Shown in pieces: positions 45,558 through 58,016 of a DNA stretch of 64,000 bases (position 1 is its first letter; each line of letters starts with the position of its first letter). The DNA comes from Neopestalotiopsis rosae. Lineage: Eukaryota; Ascomycota; Sordariomycetes; Amphisphaeriales; Sporocadaceae. The stretch spans positions 1,488,001 through 1,552,000 of the forward strand of contig JALGAS010000002.1 of NCBI GenBank assembly GCA_023078685.1, in the 5' to 3' direction. The notes under the pieces are model-generated. The model was not told the DNA's origin and made no database searches. It was given only the letters and a program-made list of their open reading frames with translations. Made by a program: the position numbers and the translations under genes.

Positions 45558-48500
45558 CTACAACATATCTCGACTCATCTCGTACGACCAACCACCTTCA
45601 CGTCTGAGCTTGTCTCGAGCCGCAATGTCCTTCCGGATGTCATCCTCTGTCAGCTTATCTGAGCCGCTCCAGTTGGCGCTCGAGGTTCGGGCTCGGAATT
45701 TGTGCCATCGATCTTTGCTCTTGCTGAAAACCTCTTCCATGTTGAGCGGCGCTGGAGCTCCAAACACGCGCATAGGATCCAACGTCTCTTGGTCCATGAT
45801 GGCGCGACGGAGAGCAGGTGAATCAGTCCAAGAAGCAAACATTTGTTTGTGCTCATCGTCAGAGTACTCATCCTCATCGTCCGTGTTGATCTCAGGAAGC
45901 TCAATCTGTTCGCCGTTCTGAAAGCGGGGCGATGAGCGTGCGGCTGACTTGGCGGCGGATTTCGCACTTGGGCCGCCGACTGGCCGAGCGGGCGTCTTAT
46001 GAGCAGGCCCGGCTGGGTTGGGGGCAAAGGGAATTGCACCCTTTGCGAATTGTGCCGTGTCCATGGGGAGTCCCGCCTTTGACAATGTGTTGTGCTGGCT
46101 TGTAAGTGTCGACTTGAAGAGGTTCTTGGTAGCGCTCGGAGGTGCGTTCGCATATCCGCTTGGGAACATGTTCTTGCTTGCAGTATCCTGAGGTTTAACT
46201 GGCTTCTGGGCCTGTGAAAGCATAGACCCTGCGGTAACCTTCTTAAAGCCACCAGATGGGCGGACCGGTGCCCCCTTGAGGCTGGGTTGGCCTCCCATCC
46301 CCATGTCATCGTCGAACTCCTCGGTCATACGCATTCTCTTGCTCTCCTGGGCATCCTGCTGCTGCGGGCGCTTGATCGTGGACTTGGGTGCATTCATGGA
46401 ACGTCCAAAGTCCTCTTGAGACTTGGGCGCCATCGAACCCAAACGAGACGCAGGGCGACTCGGCTGGCTGCTCTGAGAACTTCCTTTATAATCAGGTTGT
46501 CCATTGAAAGATCTTGCTGCCGGCGGCGGTGCTCGTGTTTGCTTGGCCTTTTCCAAAATAGCCTTCTTTTTCGCTTCCTCGCGGGCAGCTGCGGCTTGTC
46601 TACGCTCCTCTTCCTTCTGCTTCTCAACTTCGACTCTGCGCTGTTGTTCCTGAAGTCGCTCCTCATCTCTCTTACGCTCCATCTCAGCCTTAATATCACG
46701 CTTACGCTGGGCCTCACGCTCCTCTTGCTCCTTTCTCCGTGCTGCCATTTCAAGCGCCTTGGGCCGGCTGCTCGAGGATTGCGAGCTCTTGAGGCTTTGA
46801 GGAGTAGGCCTTGTTATGGTCGCTTGGCTGGCTTTGCTCTTGGGCTGAGCTTGCTGGGCTGTGGCTCCCAGTGTTTCGTGCAGGCCAGAAGAAAGTGTGC
46901 TGTTAGAAGGCTGATATTGAGGGTGCTGAGATCCCATGTTCACACGGATCACTGTTGGTGCCTGTTTAGCCTTGCTGACAGGCTCCTTTGTCGGTTTCAT
47001 CGGTCGCTTGATCTCCCGACCCTTGGCTGCCGATGCCGGCCGTGGCACTGACGGAGGAGGCATCATGGACGGCGCTTCAGCCATATCAACATCGGCATCT
47101 ACCTTTGCTTCTGATGCGGAACGCTCTTCTGTTTCTGTACCATTGACCGGCTTGCGACGAGGGCTTGTACGTGTTGGCTTGGAAAATGGAAGCACCGGAG
47201 GCGGGACTGGCGTTTCCACCGGTCTCTGTTTCTTTTGGGCAAGCTCAGCAGCCTGCTTCTCCATGGCAACAATACGCTCTTGTTCTTTACTGAAAACACG
47301 GGCCTTCTCCCGTTCCTGCTCGCGGGCCTTTTCAAGCTTCTCCATTTGTTCAGCTACCCGTTTGGCTTCCTTGGCTTCCTTCTCCTTGCGCTTTTCTTCA
47401 GCCTTTTCACGCTCGATTGAGGCCCGAGTTCTGCGACCTTCAGTTCGTACTGGGCTTGGAGGCCTGATCTGAGACTGCACATCAAACATCTTTTGGGAGA
47501 GATCGGGATACAATGGTTGAGAGACGTTTGAAGATGTCTGTTCAAGAGAGGACGTCGAAAGACCAGCGTGCAAGCCCAGTCGAATGCTAGAGGGTGAGCG
47601 GAGAGATGACTTGCCCTCGGCGCTGATCGCAGCACTACTTGCGAGCAATCCCTTAGAGGTCTTCAGAATCGACGAAAGCTTGTTCTTGACTTGCTTCAAG
47701 GGGCTGTCCCTCAGAGTCCGAGAGGGCGACTTTGGAGGCGAATCAAAATCAATGTCGCCATCCTCTGCCACTGGCGCAAGCGACGGGTTCGAGACGGACA
47801 TTGTCTGCTTCAGTGCCGTCATCTCGTCTTCATCCTGGGCCATACTTGGAATTGATGGCACGGAAGATGATTTGTGATGACCCAGAGTACTCGTCTTTGG
47901 AGGAACAGCGGGCTTCTCGGGAGACTTGGGACGGATTTCGTGCTGGCGTGCTTTCGGTAAGGCAAATTCGCTGCCACTGACTGTAGTTTTGCCAGACACG
48001 CCTTCCATTACATCGGCGGTATGACTCTTTGGTAGTCCGGGTCTTGGGCTGAACATATTTGATGCACCATCTGGTGTGCCCAGAGGCTCAATCCAGTCAT
48101 CATCGTCGTCATCCTCTGGAAATGCCCCTGGCGTTGCTTGCGTCTTGGGAGATGACCATTTTGGTTTTTCTGGCGATCTAGGAGCTGCAATCATAATTGG
48201 AGCAGCAGCTAGAGGGGCCATGGGGGCTATGGGCGCTGCCGGAAGTACGGAGTTGGCGATCGACTTGGACAGACGAGGTGCTGTCGGTTGAGACTGGCCA
48301 AGCTTGCTAATTTGATCTTGCAGTCGTTGCGTGTAGGTCTTGTTGTGCTCAGTGGCCGCGGCTGTGGCTGCCTCTTCCACCGGCACCGGAGCTTTCGGAG
48401 CCTGAGAAACGATATCAATGTCGTCTTCCTCCTCATCATCATCAATATCCATATCATCATTCTCATCGTCCGATACCTCATGTCTGACATTACCAAGACT

Positions 48501-49702
48501 CTTTCCGCCAGTAGTTCTGTTGTAATAGCTGCTCCGTTTGTCAATGTGGCTGGTTCTTGAGCTCGAGTAACGGTTTCCTCCTAGGCTCTTGTGGGTAGTC
48601 ATGGGCTCGCGGGCCGGTAGTGAGGCGAAGTTCAAGCTGCTCTTCCGAACAACCGGCCTAATAGGGCTCGATCCATCAGAAGCAGACTGCGAAGCCTCAT
48701 CGTCCGCGGTCTCCAGGACCTCCGTATCTTGAACGGGCTTTGCTTCGACTTGTGGGGGCTCGACCGAGGACAACTTCACTGGTGATGACTTCACAGGCGA
48801 AGGCGAGCTTTCTTGAGGTGAGTCTTCACTTTCATGCTGAACTGGAGAGCCCGCTGGAGTAGTGCTCTCATGGTGGCCTGGATGACTTTTTGGTGACGGC
48901 ATCTTGTCGATGTTGGCAGTGAAGTATTGCGTGTCGATATCGGCACCTGCAGTATCGATGGTCGCAGTGGGTTCTGGTGAGAGACGTGCAGGTGTCTCCT
49001 GGGTCTCGTGAACCGGGGAGGACACATGGAAAGCAACATGTTCGTGTTTTCCTCGTGGGCTCGCAAGCTGTGTAGGTTCTTCGTAATCCATCTCCCCGTC
49101 GTCCACGTCCATAAGCTCCTGGCTCCCATGATAGCCAGAATCCACCATAGACACATAATTTGAAGGTGCGGCATTCTGTACTTTTGGGGGGCTTGGTTGT
49201 GGGATCGGATCTGTGGCAATCTTAACCCTAGGTGCTGGGGTGCGGTCTACAAGAGAAGAGCTCGCGAATGGGTTTGGGGCTCCTTTTGGTGTGGCGCTGA
49301 AAATATCGGCCAGCGGCTGTGTTGACATTAGCTAAGCGGTCAGAGCCAAACATCGTGAGACTGGGAATAGTAAACATACCACGCGCGGTCCATTAGGATT
49401 GGCTTTCCGGGCAGTTCGCGGTGTCTTGCCACGTAGCTTGCCAGGCGTTTTGAATATTTCTGCAACATGACTAGTAGAGCAGAGTTAACAAGAGATTCGT
49501 CGGAGTCTTTCGGGGAGTTCACCAACATTTGATTCTCGCTGAATATGTCGGCCATATGCTCGTTCAACCACTCGAAGTCATTCCGCGCGCTAAATGTAAA
49601 CTCTTCGATTTCGTCCTGGGCAATGTTCTGAGCCGACGAGCGCTCTTCTGCAGTCCATGGCGCTGAGCCAACCTGCAGGCGCGCAGATCGTTGTCCAGTC
49701 AT
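45558..49702 (-). CDS. SLI15: Inner centromere protein (INCENP/Sli15), chromosomal passenger complex
   Basis: Three exons are inferred: 49527-49702, 49380-49470 and 45558-49316, giving 1341 aa. Exon 2 encodes HVAEIFKTPGKLRGKTPRTA, and exon 3 begins PLADIFSATPKG, both recognisable from fungal INCENP. The junction between exons 1 and 2 needs a weak GTTGGT donor, the only choice that keeps frame, and is uncertain. The middle is long, Ser/Pro-rich and disordered. Two highly charged Glu/Lys/Arg helices follow (near residues 650-720 and 890-960), the single-alpha-helix region. The last 93 residues hold the IN-box (FASWTDSPALRRAI, RVFGAPAPLNMEEVF) that binds and activates Aurora B kinase. The protein scaffolds Aurora B at inner centromeres and the spindle midzone. 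Confidence 0.93.
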
Positions 49703-50331
49703 GGTGGACTGCTGGTCGTGTTCAGCTCTGTGAGCAGCTCGTTGTACGTGTCGAGCTCGACGGCCGACGCGTCTTCAGCAGTGGTGCAGACAAGAAAGGG
49801 CGTTGTGGTGATTAGATGGGATGGCGGTCGACTAAAGCATGGCTCAGGAATTGTCGAAGTGCTAGAGGTTAGTAAAGAACAGCTCAACGTCGTCTCGTGT
49901 GTTTTGTCAGTGTGTTGAACAAACGTTGAAGACGTGAGCACAAGGTCTGGTAGTGAATGAATGACAAGGGCTGCTAGGATAGGGTGTGAGCGGGTGGGCA
50001 GACGAGCGTGGATGGGCAATGCCGCCTTCTCATTGGTCTGGAGTCCGGAATGTAAACAAAAAAACACGCTTGATTTCAGAGCCGCTCCGCTAAAAGCCCC
50101 ACTACGTACAAGCTCGATCTTCTCATTTGGGTGCCTGCCGAAACAAGCCAGGCACTCTCTCCAGGGCTCTGCACGGACCACCGGCTCTCCAATTCGGTAC
50201 CCAGTCAAGTTTCAGCTGCCTACGAGCTAGGTTAGATGGTTGTGTATATATCATTAGGTGAATTGTTGTTACCAGATACTCAGTTGCAATTGGTGCGCAA
50301 CAAAGTACACAGTAGGTAAACTCCAGCCTCA

Positions 50332-50371
<40 letters not shown>

Positions 50372-50834
50372 GAGCTCCCTCCTCACGCCATGCTGCGCTT
50401 GTGCACTGGGAACCTCAGATCGGGCAAGTCTTTGGTAGTTCATCTTTGTAGTGTCACGAGAACAAGTTATCACATTGTCCATAGTAGCAACAGAATTGGC
50501 ATACAAATACACCTCGCACAAGACTGACTGGTGGCCTCTCTCAAAGAACCACACAAAAGCAACACGGGTTTTCAAGGAGGAGGCTCGTCATTCCCATATG
50601 CTGATGCGATATTGTGCTCTCAAGGTCACAACCAACGTCAAAGATGTCTTCATTGCTCTGATGACTAGTATCTCTAATGCCCTAGCATCTGCTTATGATT
50701 GTACATAAACCTGCCCATTAGTCATGATCATTCCGTATTTCCGTGGCGCATGCAAATTTCCATAAGCGAAACACCAGCTTATTGCAAATCTCGAACGCCA
50801 AATCCATGACCCTGGAACAGCATAATAACACAGA
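49703..50834. other. Intergenic, no gene seen, with a TA microsatellite
   Basis: About 1.1 kb between the 3' end of NOT2 and INCENP. A minus-strand frame at 49699-50208 lacks support. Confidence 0.5.
50334..50368. repeat. (AT)n microsatellite, about 17 units
   Basis: A 35-bp uninterrupted alternating A and T run, likely polymorphic and prone to cruciform formation. Confidence 0.9.
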
Positions 50835-53656
50835 TTATGCTGTGCTGTTGGCAGTCTCTAGTTCTGCATAAACCAAGATCAACTCCTTCTGTACATATTG
50901 GTTAGCTGAGAGCGGTACTACATGTCAAACGTTCAGCACTTACCCGTGCTTTGCTCCATACACTGGTGTCCCATACAATGTAGTAGCCTTGCTCATGCTG
51001 CGGGCTGAGCGAACGAGGCGTCATAGAGTCGTCCTTCGTCAGCCAGATCTGGAGCCTCTTGTGCCATCTCCAATTGCGGTTGTTCCTGCAGTTACATGTC
51101 AATATGCGCTGCGCTCGTTTCGTGAAACACATGCAACTCACAGTTCTGCCGCTGCCAGCTGTTGCTTGACATCACCAGGACAGCTGTAGAAAATCCACAT
51201 TAAAGTCTCCTCGTTAAAGCTTTGAATCTTGTTCTCCAGAGGCTGAACATTATTCACATTGTAGCATTCTGGTAGCTTAAAATTCGGAATGGCTGGCCGC
51301 GGTGGTACGTCGTTGAAAAGAGAATAGATTTGCGTCGAGATTGGCCTTACAATATATCAGCACACGGGTAAAGATTTACGAACCTTTGAGACTCACTCAT
51401 TGGATTGCAGATTGAGACCAAAGTGGTTTGGATCAACGCCCGTGACAGCACTAGTATAGTCCGAGTAGTTGTTCATCAGTGTCCGCAAGCCTTTGATGCC
51501 CCATTTGTCGACAGGAGACATCCCAGATAATGGGTCGTGCGTCACCGGAGACTGGCTCTCCTTTTCGTCATTATCCTTAACCGTGGGCACCTCGTTGCCA
51601 ATAGCGCTTAATGATGCGCGAGCTTCGGATGGGTCTTGTACCGATGTAGGCGACGCAACACTATCCTGGCGAAAGCCCGGTGGCTTTTGTCGAGGCTCGT
51701 GGCCGCTCATGGCGCTTCTAATGTCCTGACCTCGTGAAGAGCCTGAATGTGTCAGCCAGTAGTGCAATGACAGGCGCATGGTTTCACCTACCAGGAGCGC
51801 CTGCATCAGGAGATCGTGTGTCGTTTGATCGAGTATTGGCGGAAAGGGCACTCAGAAGGCCATTACCAGCTCTGTTGCCGGGAATTGAAGGCGCAGGACT
51901 GGACTGGGCTCCGAAACCGAGTTGCGACATCAGGTTGCTTCCTCGTTCCTGCCCAATGTCGCCACTACCATTCCGAAATCCGCCATTGCTATTATTGAGC
52001 GGCGGAAAGTCGTCAATGCTGCCTGGTTGAGGCTGCGATGCTTGTCCGGCATTGCCTTGGCCGCCAAACCGGAACGAGCCCTGGTTGGAGGCGATGCGCG
52101 CAGATGAAGAGAACATGTCGTCTTGTTGACTTGGCTGAGATGAAAGAGGAGTAGGCTGGTTTCTCTGAATCGGGCCCACGTTTCTGCTTCCACTGGTCGA
52201 CCATAAGGACGATTGATTAGCGGATGGATTTTGCGAGTTATTCGACAAAGACGGAAATTCCCTGGATCCGAACACGTCAGTTGGGATCAATCTCGAGAGA
52301 ACGAATCGATACGGATGCTATGCTTCCCCGTGAAGTCTTGAAATGCAGATGTTCTGGAGGGGGGCAAAGGGAAGAGGAGTTTGAAAGTGCTGCGAAGCTG
52401 ATGACGTGACCCTTGCAAACGCTGTGAATGAAGAGATGGAAACAAAATACCCCTTGGCAACGATAGCATACGGCGCACCACTTGAAGAAGCCGCAGAAGC
52501 GACTGGCAACGGCATAGCTAGACTACTAATCGGCTGCCGTTGAACCAGTCGCTTCTTCTTGGGTACTGACTGTGCAAGCGCTGCCATCTTGAGTGTAGAA
52601 AGTGTATCAACTTGCTGCCAAAGATAGCTCTCCTGGTGAGGAAGAAGAATTATCGAATGTTTTGACCTTGAAAATCACCCCTCTTTCTCGTCACCTCACA
52701 GTGTATGCGGTTGGCCGCTGAGAGCTTCTGGGTGGTGGCAACGCGGATAGCTAGGAGGTGTCGAGTGGTCTGTGGCACAAGAAACACAAAGAAGAAGTTT
52801 CAACCTACGATAAGTCGAGTGGTGTTGCTGGTTGAGATCCGCTCAGGCTTTGAGCGAAGCTAAGGTTCCCTCCCAATGGTCTCGCGGAATTTTGAAGGCC
52901 TGCACCACTCATAGGCACATTTCCACCAAAGGCCCAACCACTGGCGTTATTTGCTGCATTTCAGGCAACACATCAGTTCCAACTCTTTTTCTTGCCGCAA
53001 GTGCTTTGCATCTGTTGTTTCCCGGACGGAGAGAGGCTCATCATACCTAGCTTGCCGTTGGGTATCCGATTCGATACTGTCCTGCCTGTTTGTTGCGGTT
53101 GTTGTTGTCCACCAAACCCAGATGGCATCCCTCGTAGGGGTTGCGATACGGTTCCTGGAGGAGGTGATGACCATTAGCCAAAGGCTCACGAACGTGGCAT
53201 GCTTGATCGCAAAGCAGGAACGAGAAACCCATGTGCCCCTCCCCAGAAATTCGGGACCGCCAGGGACACGGACAGACACGCGGCCGGCATAGTGCATTCA
53301 TTGGGCATAAAAGGGCACAAGGGGGAGGGAGGTGTGGAACGGGCGCTGCAGAGAGTGGGAGGAGGCTGGCACGACCGACTGGGAGGTGGCCCAAGGCTGA
53401 GACAACATGAGGCCCTGTATCGGCTCCAATTGCAGCTTTTCGTCGCGGAAAGAAGAGCTCAGTGACGGAGCAGAACAGTCGCACAGGAGCGGGCAGCACA
53501 TTGGCAGAGTCGAGGGAGCCGTCAAGGGGATCGTGGGAATCGCGCGAGGAGACACAATGATCGAGTTCGTGGAAGGCAAACAGCGGGGCACGCGAGGCGC
53601 AACATTTGATGGGAGTAGGGTTGAGTGAGAGGGTGAGGACTACCTGGACGATTCAT
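50835..53656 (-). CDS. NOT2: CCR4-NOT complex subunit NOT2 (CDC36)
   Basis: Eight exons fit: 53644-53656, 53047-53154, 52809-52953, 51792-52261, 51397-51742, 51142-51345, 50944-51085, 50835-50888, giving 493 aa. All junctions are GT-AG and in frame. The first coding exon is only 13 nt (MNRPG). The N-terminal half is Gln/Asn/Ser-rich, with RIPNGKLANNASGWAFGG and the conserved EFPSLSNN box. The C-terminal NOT box (about residues 350-493) carries PNFKLPECYN, FNEETLMWIFYSCPGD, QQLAAAEL, NWRWHKRLQIWLTKDD. NOT2 dimerises with NOT3/5 and docks on NOT1 in the deadenylase complex that shortens mRNA tails. Intron 1 (489 nt) and intron 3 (547 nt) are long; the second holds a possible alternative first exon. 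Confidence 0.94.
52451..52587 (-). other. Possible alternative first exon of NOT2
   Basis: Inside the 547-nt intron an ATG at 52587 opens 45 codons (MAALAQSVPKKKRL...YAIVAKG) to a GTATTT donor at 52450. Its phase is the same as that of exon 3, so splicing to the normal acceptor before EFPSLSNN stays in frame. It would make a NOT2 without the first 88 or so residues. This is inference; the donor is weak. Confidence 0.3.
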
Positions 53657-54402
53657 AGTTGGGTGCGCAAGGTCACTGAATGCGTTTTTCGATAATATTC
53701 GGAAGCTCGATGGGATCGGTTCGGTTACGGAGAGTAATGTTTGGCGACGATTATGATGGATATACTGCCAAACGGAATCTACTACTGCTCGGATGGGGGC
53801 ACGTTATGTAGAATTGTAGAACAAATGGAGCTTCACAAGTCGCCATGAAGTTTTACTGGGGTTGGTGGCCACATTGGTCCTAGCCTTATTAGTGCTCTCC
53901 GGTTCGTGGAGCAATGGCCTTTACTTGCCTTTGCTTGCCTGGTAGGTATGATGCTGCTGCAGGTGCAAATCTGAGCCGTGCACTTTTCAGCCGCTGTTGC
54001 TTGGCCAGTCGCCAGTCGCACGCCAAATATACTAGGTTATGTATGTACCGCTAATAAGCACGCGCCACAAGTACATATGCTTTGCATGAGCGCACGAGTC
54101 ACAAGCCTTGAGCCGTAAAGACTCAGTCAGTCAACTTTTATAAAGAATGCCAATGGTATTCCACCATGTCATTCAGATTACATACAAAGAATATGCTTCA
54201 CCTTTTCGAAATAACAAGCATGCGCCACCTCGATGATTTATTACGCTCTCGTCAAGTAGCATAAACATGTACTCTTGTAATCAGGCCGACAGCTGATTTG
54301 CCAAACTGCCAATCGCCTAATCTGGGTAGAGAAGCTCAGAGCTGGACATTGCGAATATAACCCTAGATTGAGGCTACGTATCTGCCTCATGTTGCCTGAA
54401 CA
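53657..54402. other. Intergenic, no gene seen
   Basis: Promoter and 5' UTR of NOT2 and 3' flank of the ZNG1 gene; no supported frame. Confidence 0.5.
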
Positions 54403-55786
54403 TCATAGCAATCGAAGACTGCTGAGCAAGCTTCGCTCCAGTTCTGATGCCTGCAGTTGCCGACCGATCAATACAATCTTTCCAGGCGATGAGACTGTTT
54501 CGCTAGGTGAAGTACTTGGTGAGTCAAAAATCTCAAAGATTTCTCTCACGCCTTGCACAATCTTCACTTCCCCGGAGGTTATACTCAGTCGGGCCTTCAG
54601 CCGATGGATCTCGAGCGGTGTACTTTCATTCGACCCAGCTCCAGGCAGCTGGCCTTCCCACAGGACCGATCGTAACCAGCCATCAAGCATCTCTAGCTGT
54701 TCTGGCGCCAATAAAGGAACATCGAGAGCAATGGTTGATATTGTCTTTCTCGCGTGGTTAGCAAAAAGTACAACGTTATTGGGTTTGGGATTTGGACCTA
54801 CGGGATCCAAGTGGCTGTGCCCCTTTCCAGCAGTGTCGAGCTTGTCCACTTGGTCGTATGCATGAAGATCCAAAAGAAAGCCTTCTAGCTCTGGTACAGC
54901 ACTCTGAGCTGTGACATGAATCTTTGCCAGACCATTGATGGCTTGTATACGCGCCTTGACTTGTTCCAGCTGTTTAGAATCGACCAAGTCGGACTTGTTG
55001 ATGACAATCACATCCGCATGTGAGATTTGTACATGCGCTGTAGTCATAAGTGGACCATGGCCATCGTGTTCGTGACCTTCAATCTTGCCCTGAGGATCGT
55101 CAAGACTGCGGAGAATATTCTTGGCGTCGACCAAAGTGACAATACCGTCCAGATAGATGGTACTCCCCAGGCCGTCATCAACCCAGAACAGCGGGGCAAG
55201 ATTGCCCGGGTCTGCCAATCCCGTGGTCTCGAGAAGAATGTAGTCGAATGCGCCCTTCTTCTCCATAAGAGATTCAATAGCATTGACACCAGAGTCTCTG
55301 CAACCGTCAGTGCCTAAGTCTCAGACTTTCGCAGAATGCTTCGAATTGATGCATCGTACTTTACTGAGCAGCAGATGCAACCATTGCCAACCTCGAGCCA
55401 TTCTTCCACTTGCTCGTCCCCCTTGTTGACGGTGAGTGACTTCTCAATATCAAGAGCTAGAAGATGTCGTTAACTTTGGATGCCCAGGAATAAGCTCAGT
55501 TTTGGGTCTCAACAGTACGTACAGTCTCCGAACTCGTTCATGATAACAGCAATTTTCTTGCCATGCTGAGCCGTCAATATATAATTGAGCAACGTTGTCT
55601 TGCCAGCTCCGAGGTAGCCTGCACATGGTCAGATCACTGATTTGAAGCCTCGGAAATATTGTGCAACTCACCCGTCACGATTGTAATAGGGACCTTGACA
55701 GGCTTCTGCTGGATATCTTCACCATCCTCCCCCACATCCTGGCCAGTCTCTACTAGCTCGGGCGGCATGTCATCGTCCAAGTCCAT
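54403..55786 (-). CDS. ZNG1: Zinc-regulated GTPase metalloprotein activator (CobW/COG0523, ZNG1)
   Basis: Four exons (55672-55786, 55523-55618, 55360-55456, 54403-55297) give 400 aa. The Walker A loop is [10 protein letters not shown] (about residues 40-49). The metal-binding CxCC motif is Cys97, Cys99, Cys100 ([10 protein letters not shown]). Switch-like ETTGLADPG and the base-recognition NKSD are present. A His-rich stretch (EGHEHDGHG) may hold extra zinc. The C-terminal CobW_C domain follows. In fungi and animals ZNG1 delivers zinc to methionine aminopeptidase 1 using GTP. An N-terminal acidic segment ([15 protein letters not shown]) resembles the partner-binding peptide of known ZNG1. The gene is divergent from MOB3 across 668 bp. 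The start at 55786 follows the family; an upstream extension exists without support. Confidence 0.93.
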
Positions 55787-56454
55787 GCTGGGTAGGAAGG
55801 TTTTGGGGTCCTGCCTGCAATATGGTTCAAACAAAAAGTGAAAGAATAATCGGGAGTCCCGAAATGTGTATCACCACTCAAAAAGTGACTTCCCAGGTTT
55901 TGTTCCCTTGATATTGTTGAGCCTCTGTAGAAACTATCTTTGTTCCAGAGGTGAGCAGGTATGTAGTCTTTATCGAATTGGCAAGTGTGTGTCTAGTTAC
56001 ATATTTATGCATATAGACTGACCTTTAGTCCACTTTTTAAAATCTCCAACATTCATAGCTACATATTTGACCAGGATACCTAGGTAATGTATACACCTAG
56101 CCTAAGAAGCTCGGGTCTTTTTTACGCGCTGCCATCGTCTCCCAGCCGACTACCCTGTACCTACCTTAGGTTAGTAGCTACCTACCTAATAAGCTTCCAG
56201 CTCTCGTGCTTGCAAGTCGACAGGCTTGTTGTCTTTGCCGCCCGATCCCAAGGCAAAGAAAGAAAAGCCAGTCCTGTCCTCTGCAGCCCCGGATTGACGA
56301 ACTGCCCAACACAACAAGCATTCTATCTGCGACCGAAACCCCAAGCCACGTCACGTCGATTGCCCAACACTTTTATACAGGTTGACGCGCGCGCACGCCC
56401 TGCCGTTACTCTGTCGCATATGTCGCCACGACCGTGGTAGTAGATAAAACACCA
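55787..56454. other. Shared divergent promoter region of ZNG1 and MOB3
   Basis: About 670 bp with several TACCTA-type repeats near 56075-56095 and 56155-56190; no coding frame supported. Confidence 0.5.
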
Positions 56455-58016
56455 ATGGCTCTCCCTCCGAGCTCTCCCCGGCTCCCCAGCCCACCACCTC
56501 CGGCTGAGGATCAGATCGGCCCCAAATCGCCCGGCGTCGACCTTCAGGCTAGTCAGATGGATCAAAGTATCGTCGACACGAATTCGAAGCGCCGTATTCA
56601 TCCAGGCACAAAAGCCGAAGATATGGCTGCTGGCCCGCCACTGGTGCCACTCAATGAGGTTTGTCCCTAGTCCAAGTCTTCCGCGCTTGTTGTTTGTAGG
56701 AAGCAATCACCAATGGCCATGATCGCTGATGCAGATAATAGCTCGACTCGGCTTTCCAGCTCCAGGAGCATCTTGCCGCTCTTCATTACCACCATACCAA
56801 TGGCGGCACGCAACCCATCACGCGCCAGACTGCCTCACAGATCGCAACGCCGCCGCCTGGCATTGACGAGACGCTCTGGCTGTACGAACTCTGCCGTTTC
56901 CTGATTATGCAATGCAATAATTTGATCGTCGGCTTTCTTTTCGATACCCCGCCATGCTCACAGGCAACCTGCCCTGAGATGCGCGCTTCCGAGTGGCAGT
57001 TCCTCTGCGCTGTACATGACCAGCCTAAGAGCTGTTGCGCCATTGACTACTGTTGCCACACGCTGGACTGGGCTGCGAATGTCGTAACGAACCCCAAGAT
57101 CTTTCCGAGTCGGTTCACTGTGCTCAACGAGGGTCATGATCGTAACGCTGTTCAGAAGAACCTGGTCAATGTTTTTCGAAGACTGCATCGCATTTTTGCG
57201 CATGCCTGGTTCCAGCACCGCGGCGTTTTCTGGAACATTGAATCACAGTCGGGTCTCTACGTCTTTTTCAAAAGAGTATGTGACTTGAATAATCTCCTTC
57301 CCGCGGAGAACTATAAGCTCCCACCCGAAGCCGAGGGACTCGATCCCACACCCTCCGACAAGGAGGCATCTCAACCAAAGATCACGGCAATCGCCAAACC
57401 ACCAGCGCGGGAAAATGCAGCCGGTGCTCATGAAGAGGACGAACGTGACAACAGCAGTCTCCACGCACGCCGGACGAATACAACTCGTCATTCTAGCAGA
57501 CCGTCCACTGGTAGTTTCGTGACTACGGTTATTGAGGAGAGAGAAGATGAAAACTCGGATATCAGTGAAAAGATGAAGAACATGCAGCTCTCAGCATCTG
57601 AGACTGTGGAGGAGGCGTCGGAAATTGAGGTTCCTGTTATTGTGGACGGAGAACTGCTGAATGGACAGGACTCTGCCCCTCCACCGCAGATCCACGCGCC
57701 TCGCATTGATATCCAGGAAACGGACGCAGAAGAGCCAAGTGATACCGAGTCGCAAATCCAGGTGCAAAGTTCGACTACTGGCGAGGATGAGGCTGCGCCC
57801 GAGCCTGAGGAGTCATCAGAACCTACGAAGGAACAGGGAGATGAAACTACTGGTCCTGCTGATGGCGAATCCAAAGAGGCATCTGTTGAACACGTCAAGG
57901 ACGTTGCGGCCGAGAACACTGAGGAACAACCAAAGGTGGACTCGGACCCGGATACCAAGGAATCGACCGAAGGGGAAAGCGACTCGACCGATCAAGCCAC
58001 GGAGGACAAGTCCTAA
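56455..58016 (+). CDS. MOB3: MOB kinase-activator-like protein, phocein/MOB3 class
   Basis: Two exons, 56455-56658 and 56742-58016, give 492 aa. The splice restores PLVPLNE-LDSAFQLQEHLA. The Mob1/phocein fold covers about residues 70-270, with the zinc ligands in CSQATCPEM and HDQPKSCCAIDYCCHTLDW, and with ELCRFLIMQCNNLIVGFLFD. The sequence is the phocein (MOB4/MOB3) type rather than MOB1 or MOB2. In filamentous ascomycetes the phocein homologue is a subunit of the STRIPAK complex, needed for hyphal fusion and fruiting-body development. Beyond residue 285 the tail is acidic, Glu/Ser/Thr/Pro-rich and disordered, common in fungal members. The donor is GTTTGT, unusual but the frame is right. Confidence 0.93.

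Noticed and set aside
46287..47051. Antisense frame of INCENP, Leu/Ser/Arg-rich
   Set aside because: Reverse complement of the Glu/Lys-rich helix; its Leu-rich look is an artefact.
49699..50208. Minus-strand 169-codon frame upstream of INCENP
   Set aside because: No family features, and it only just overlaps the INCENP start.
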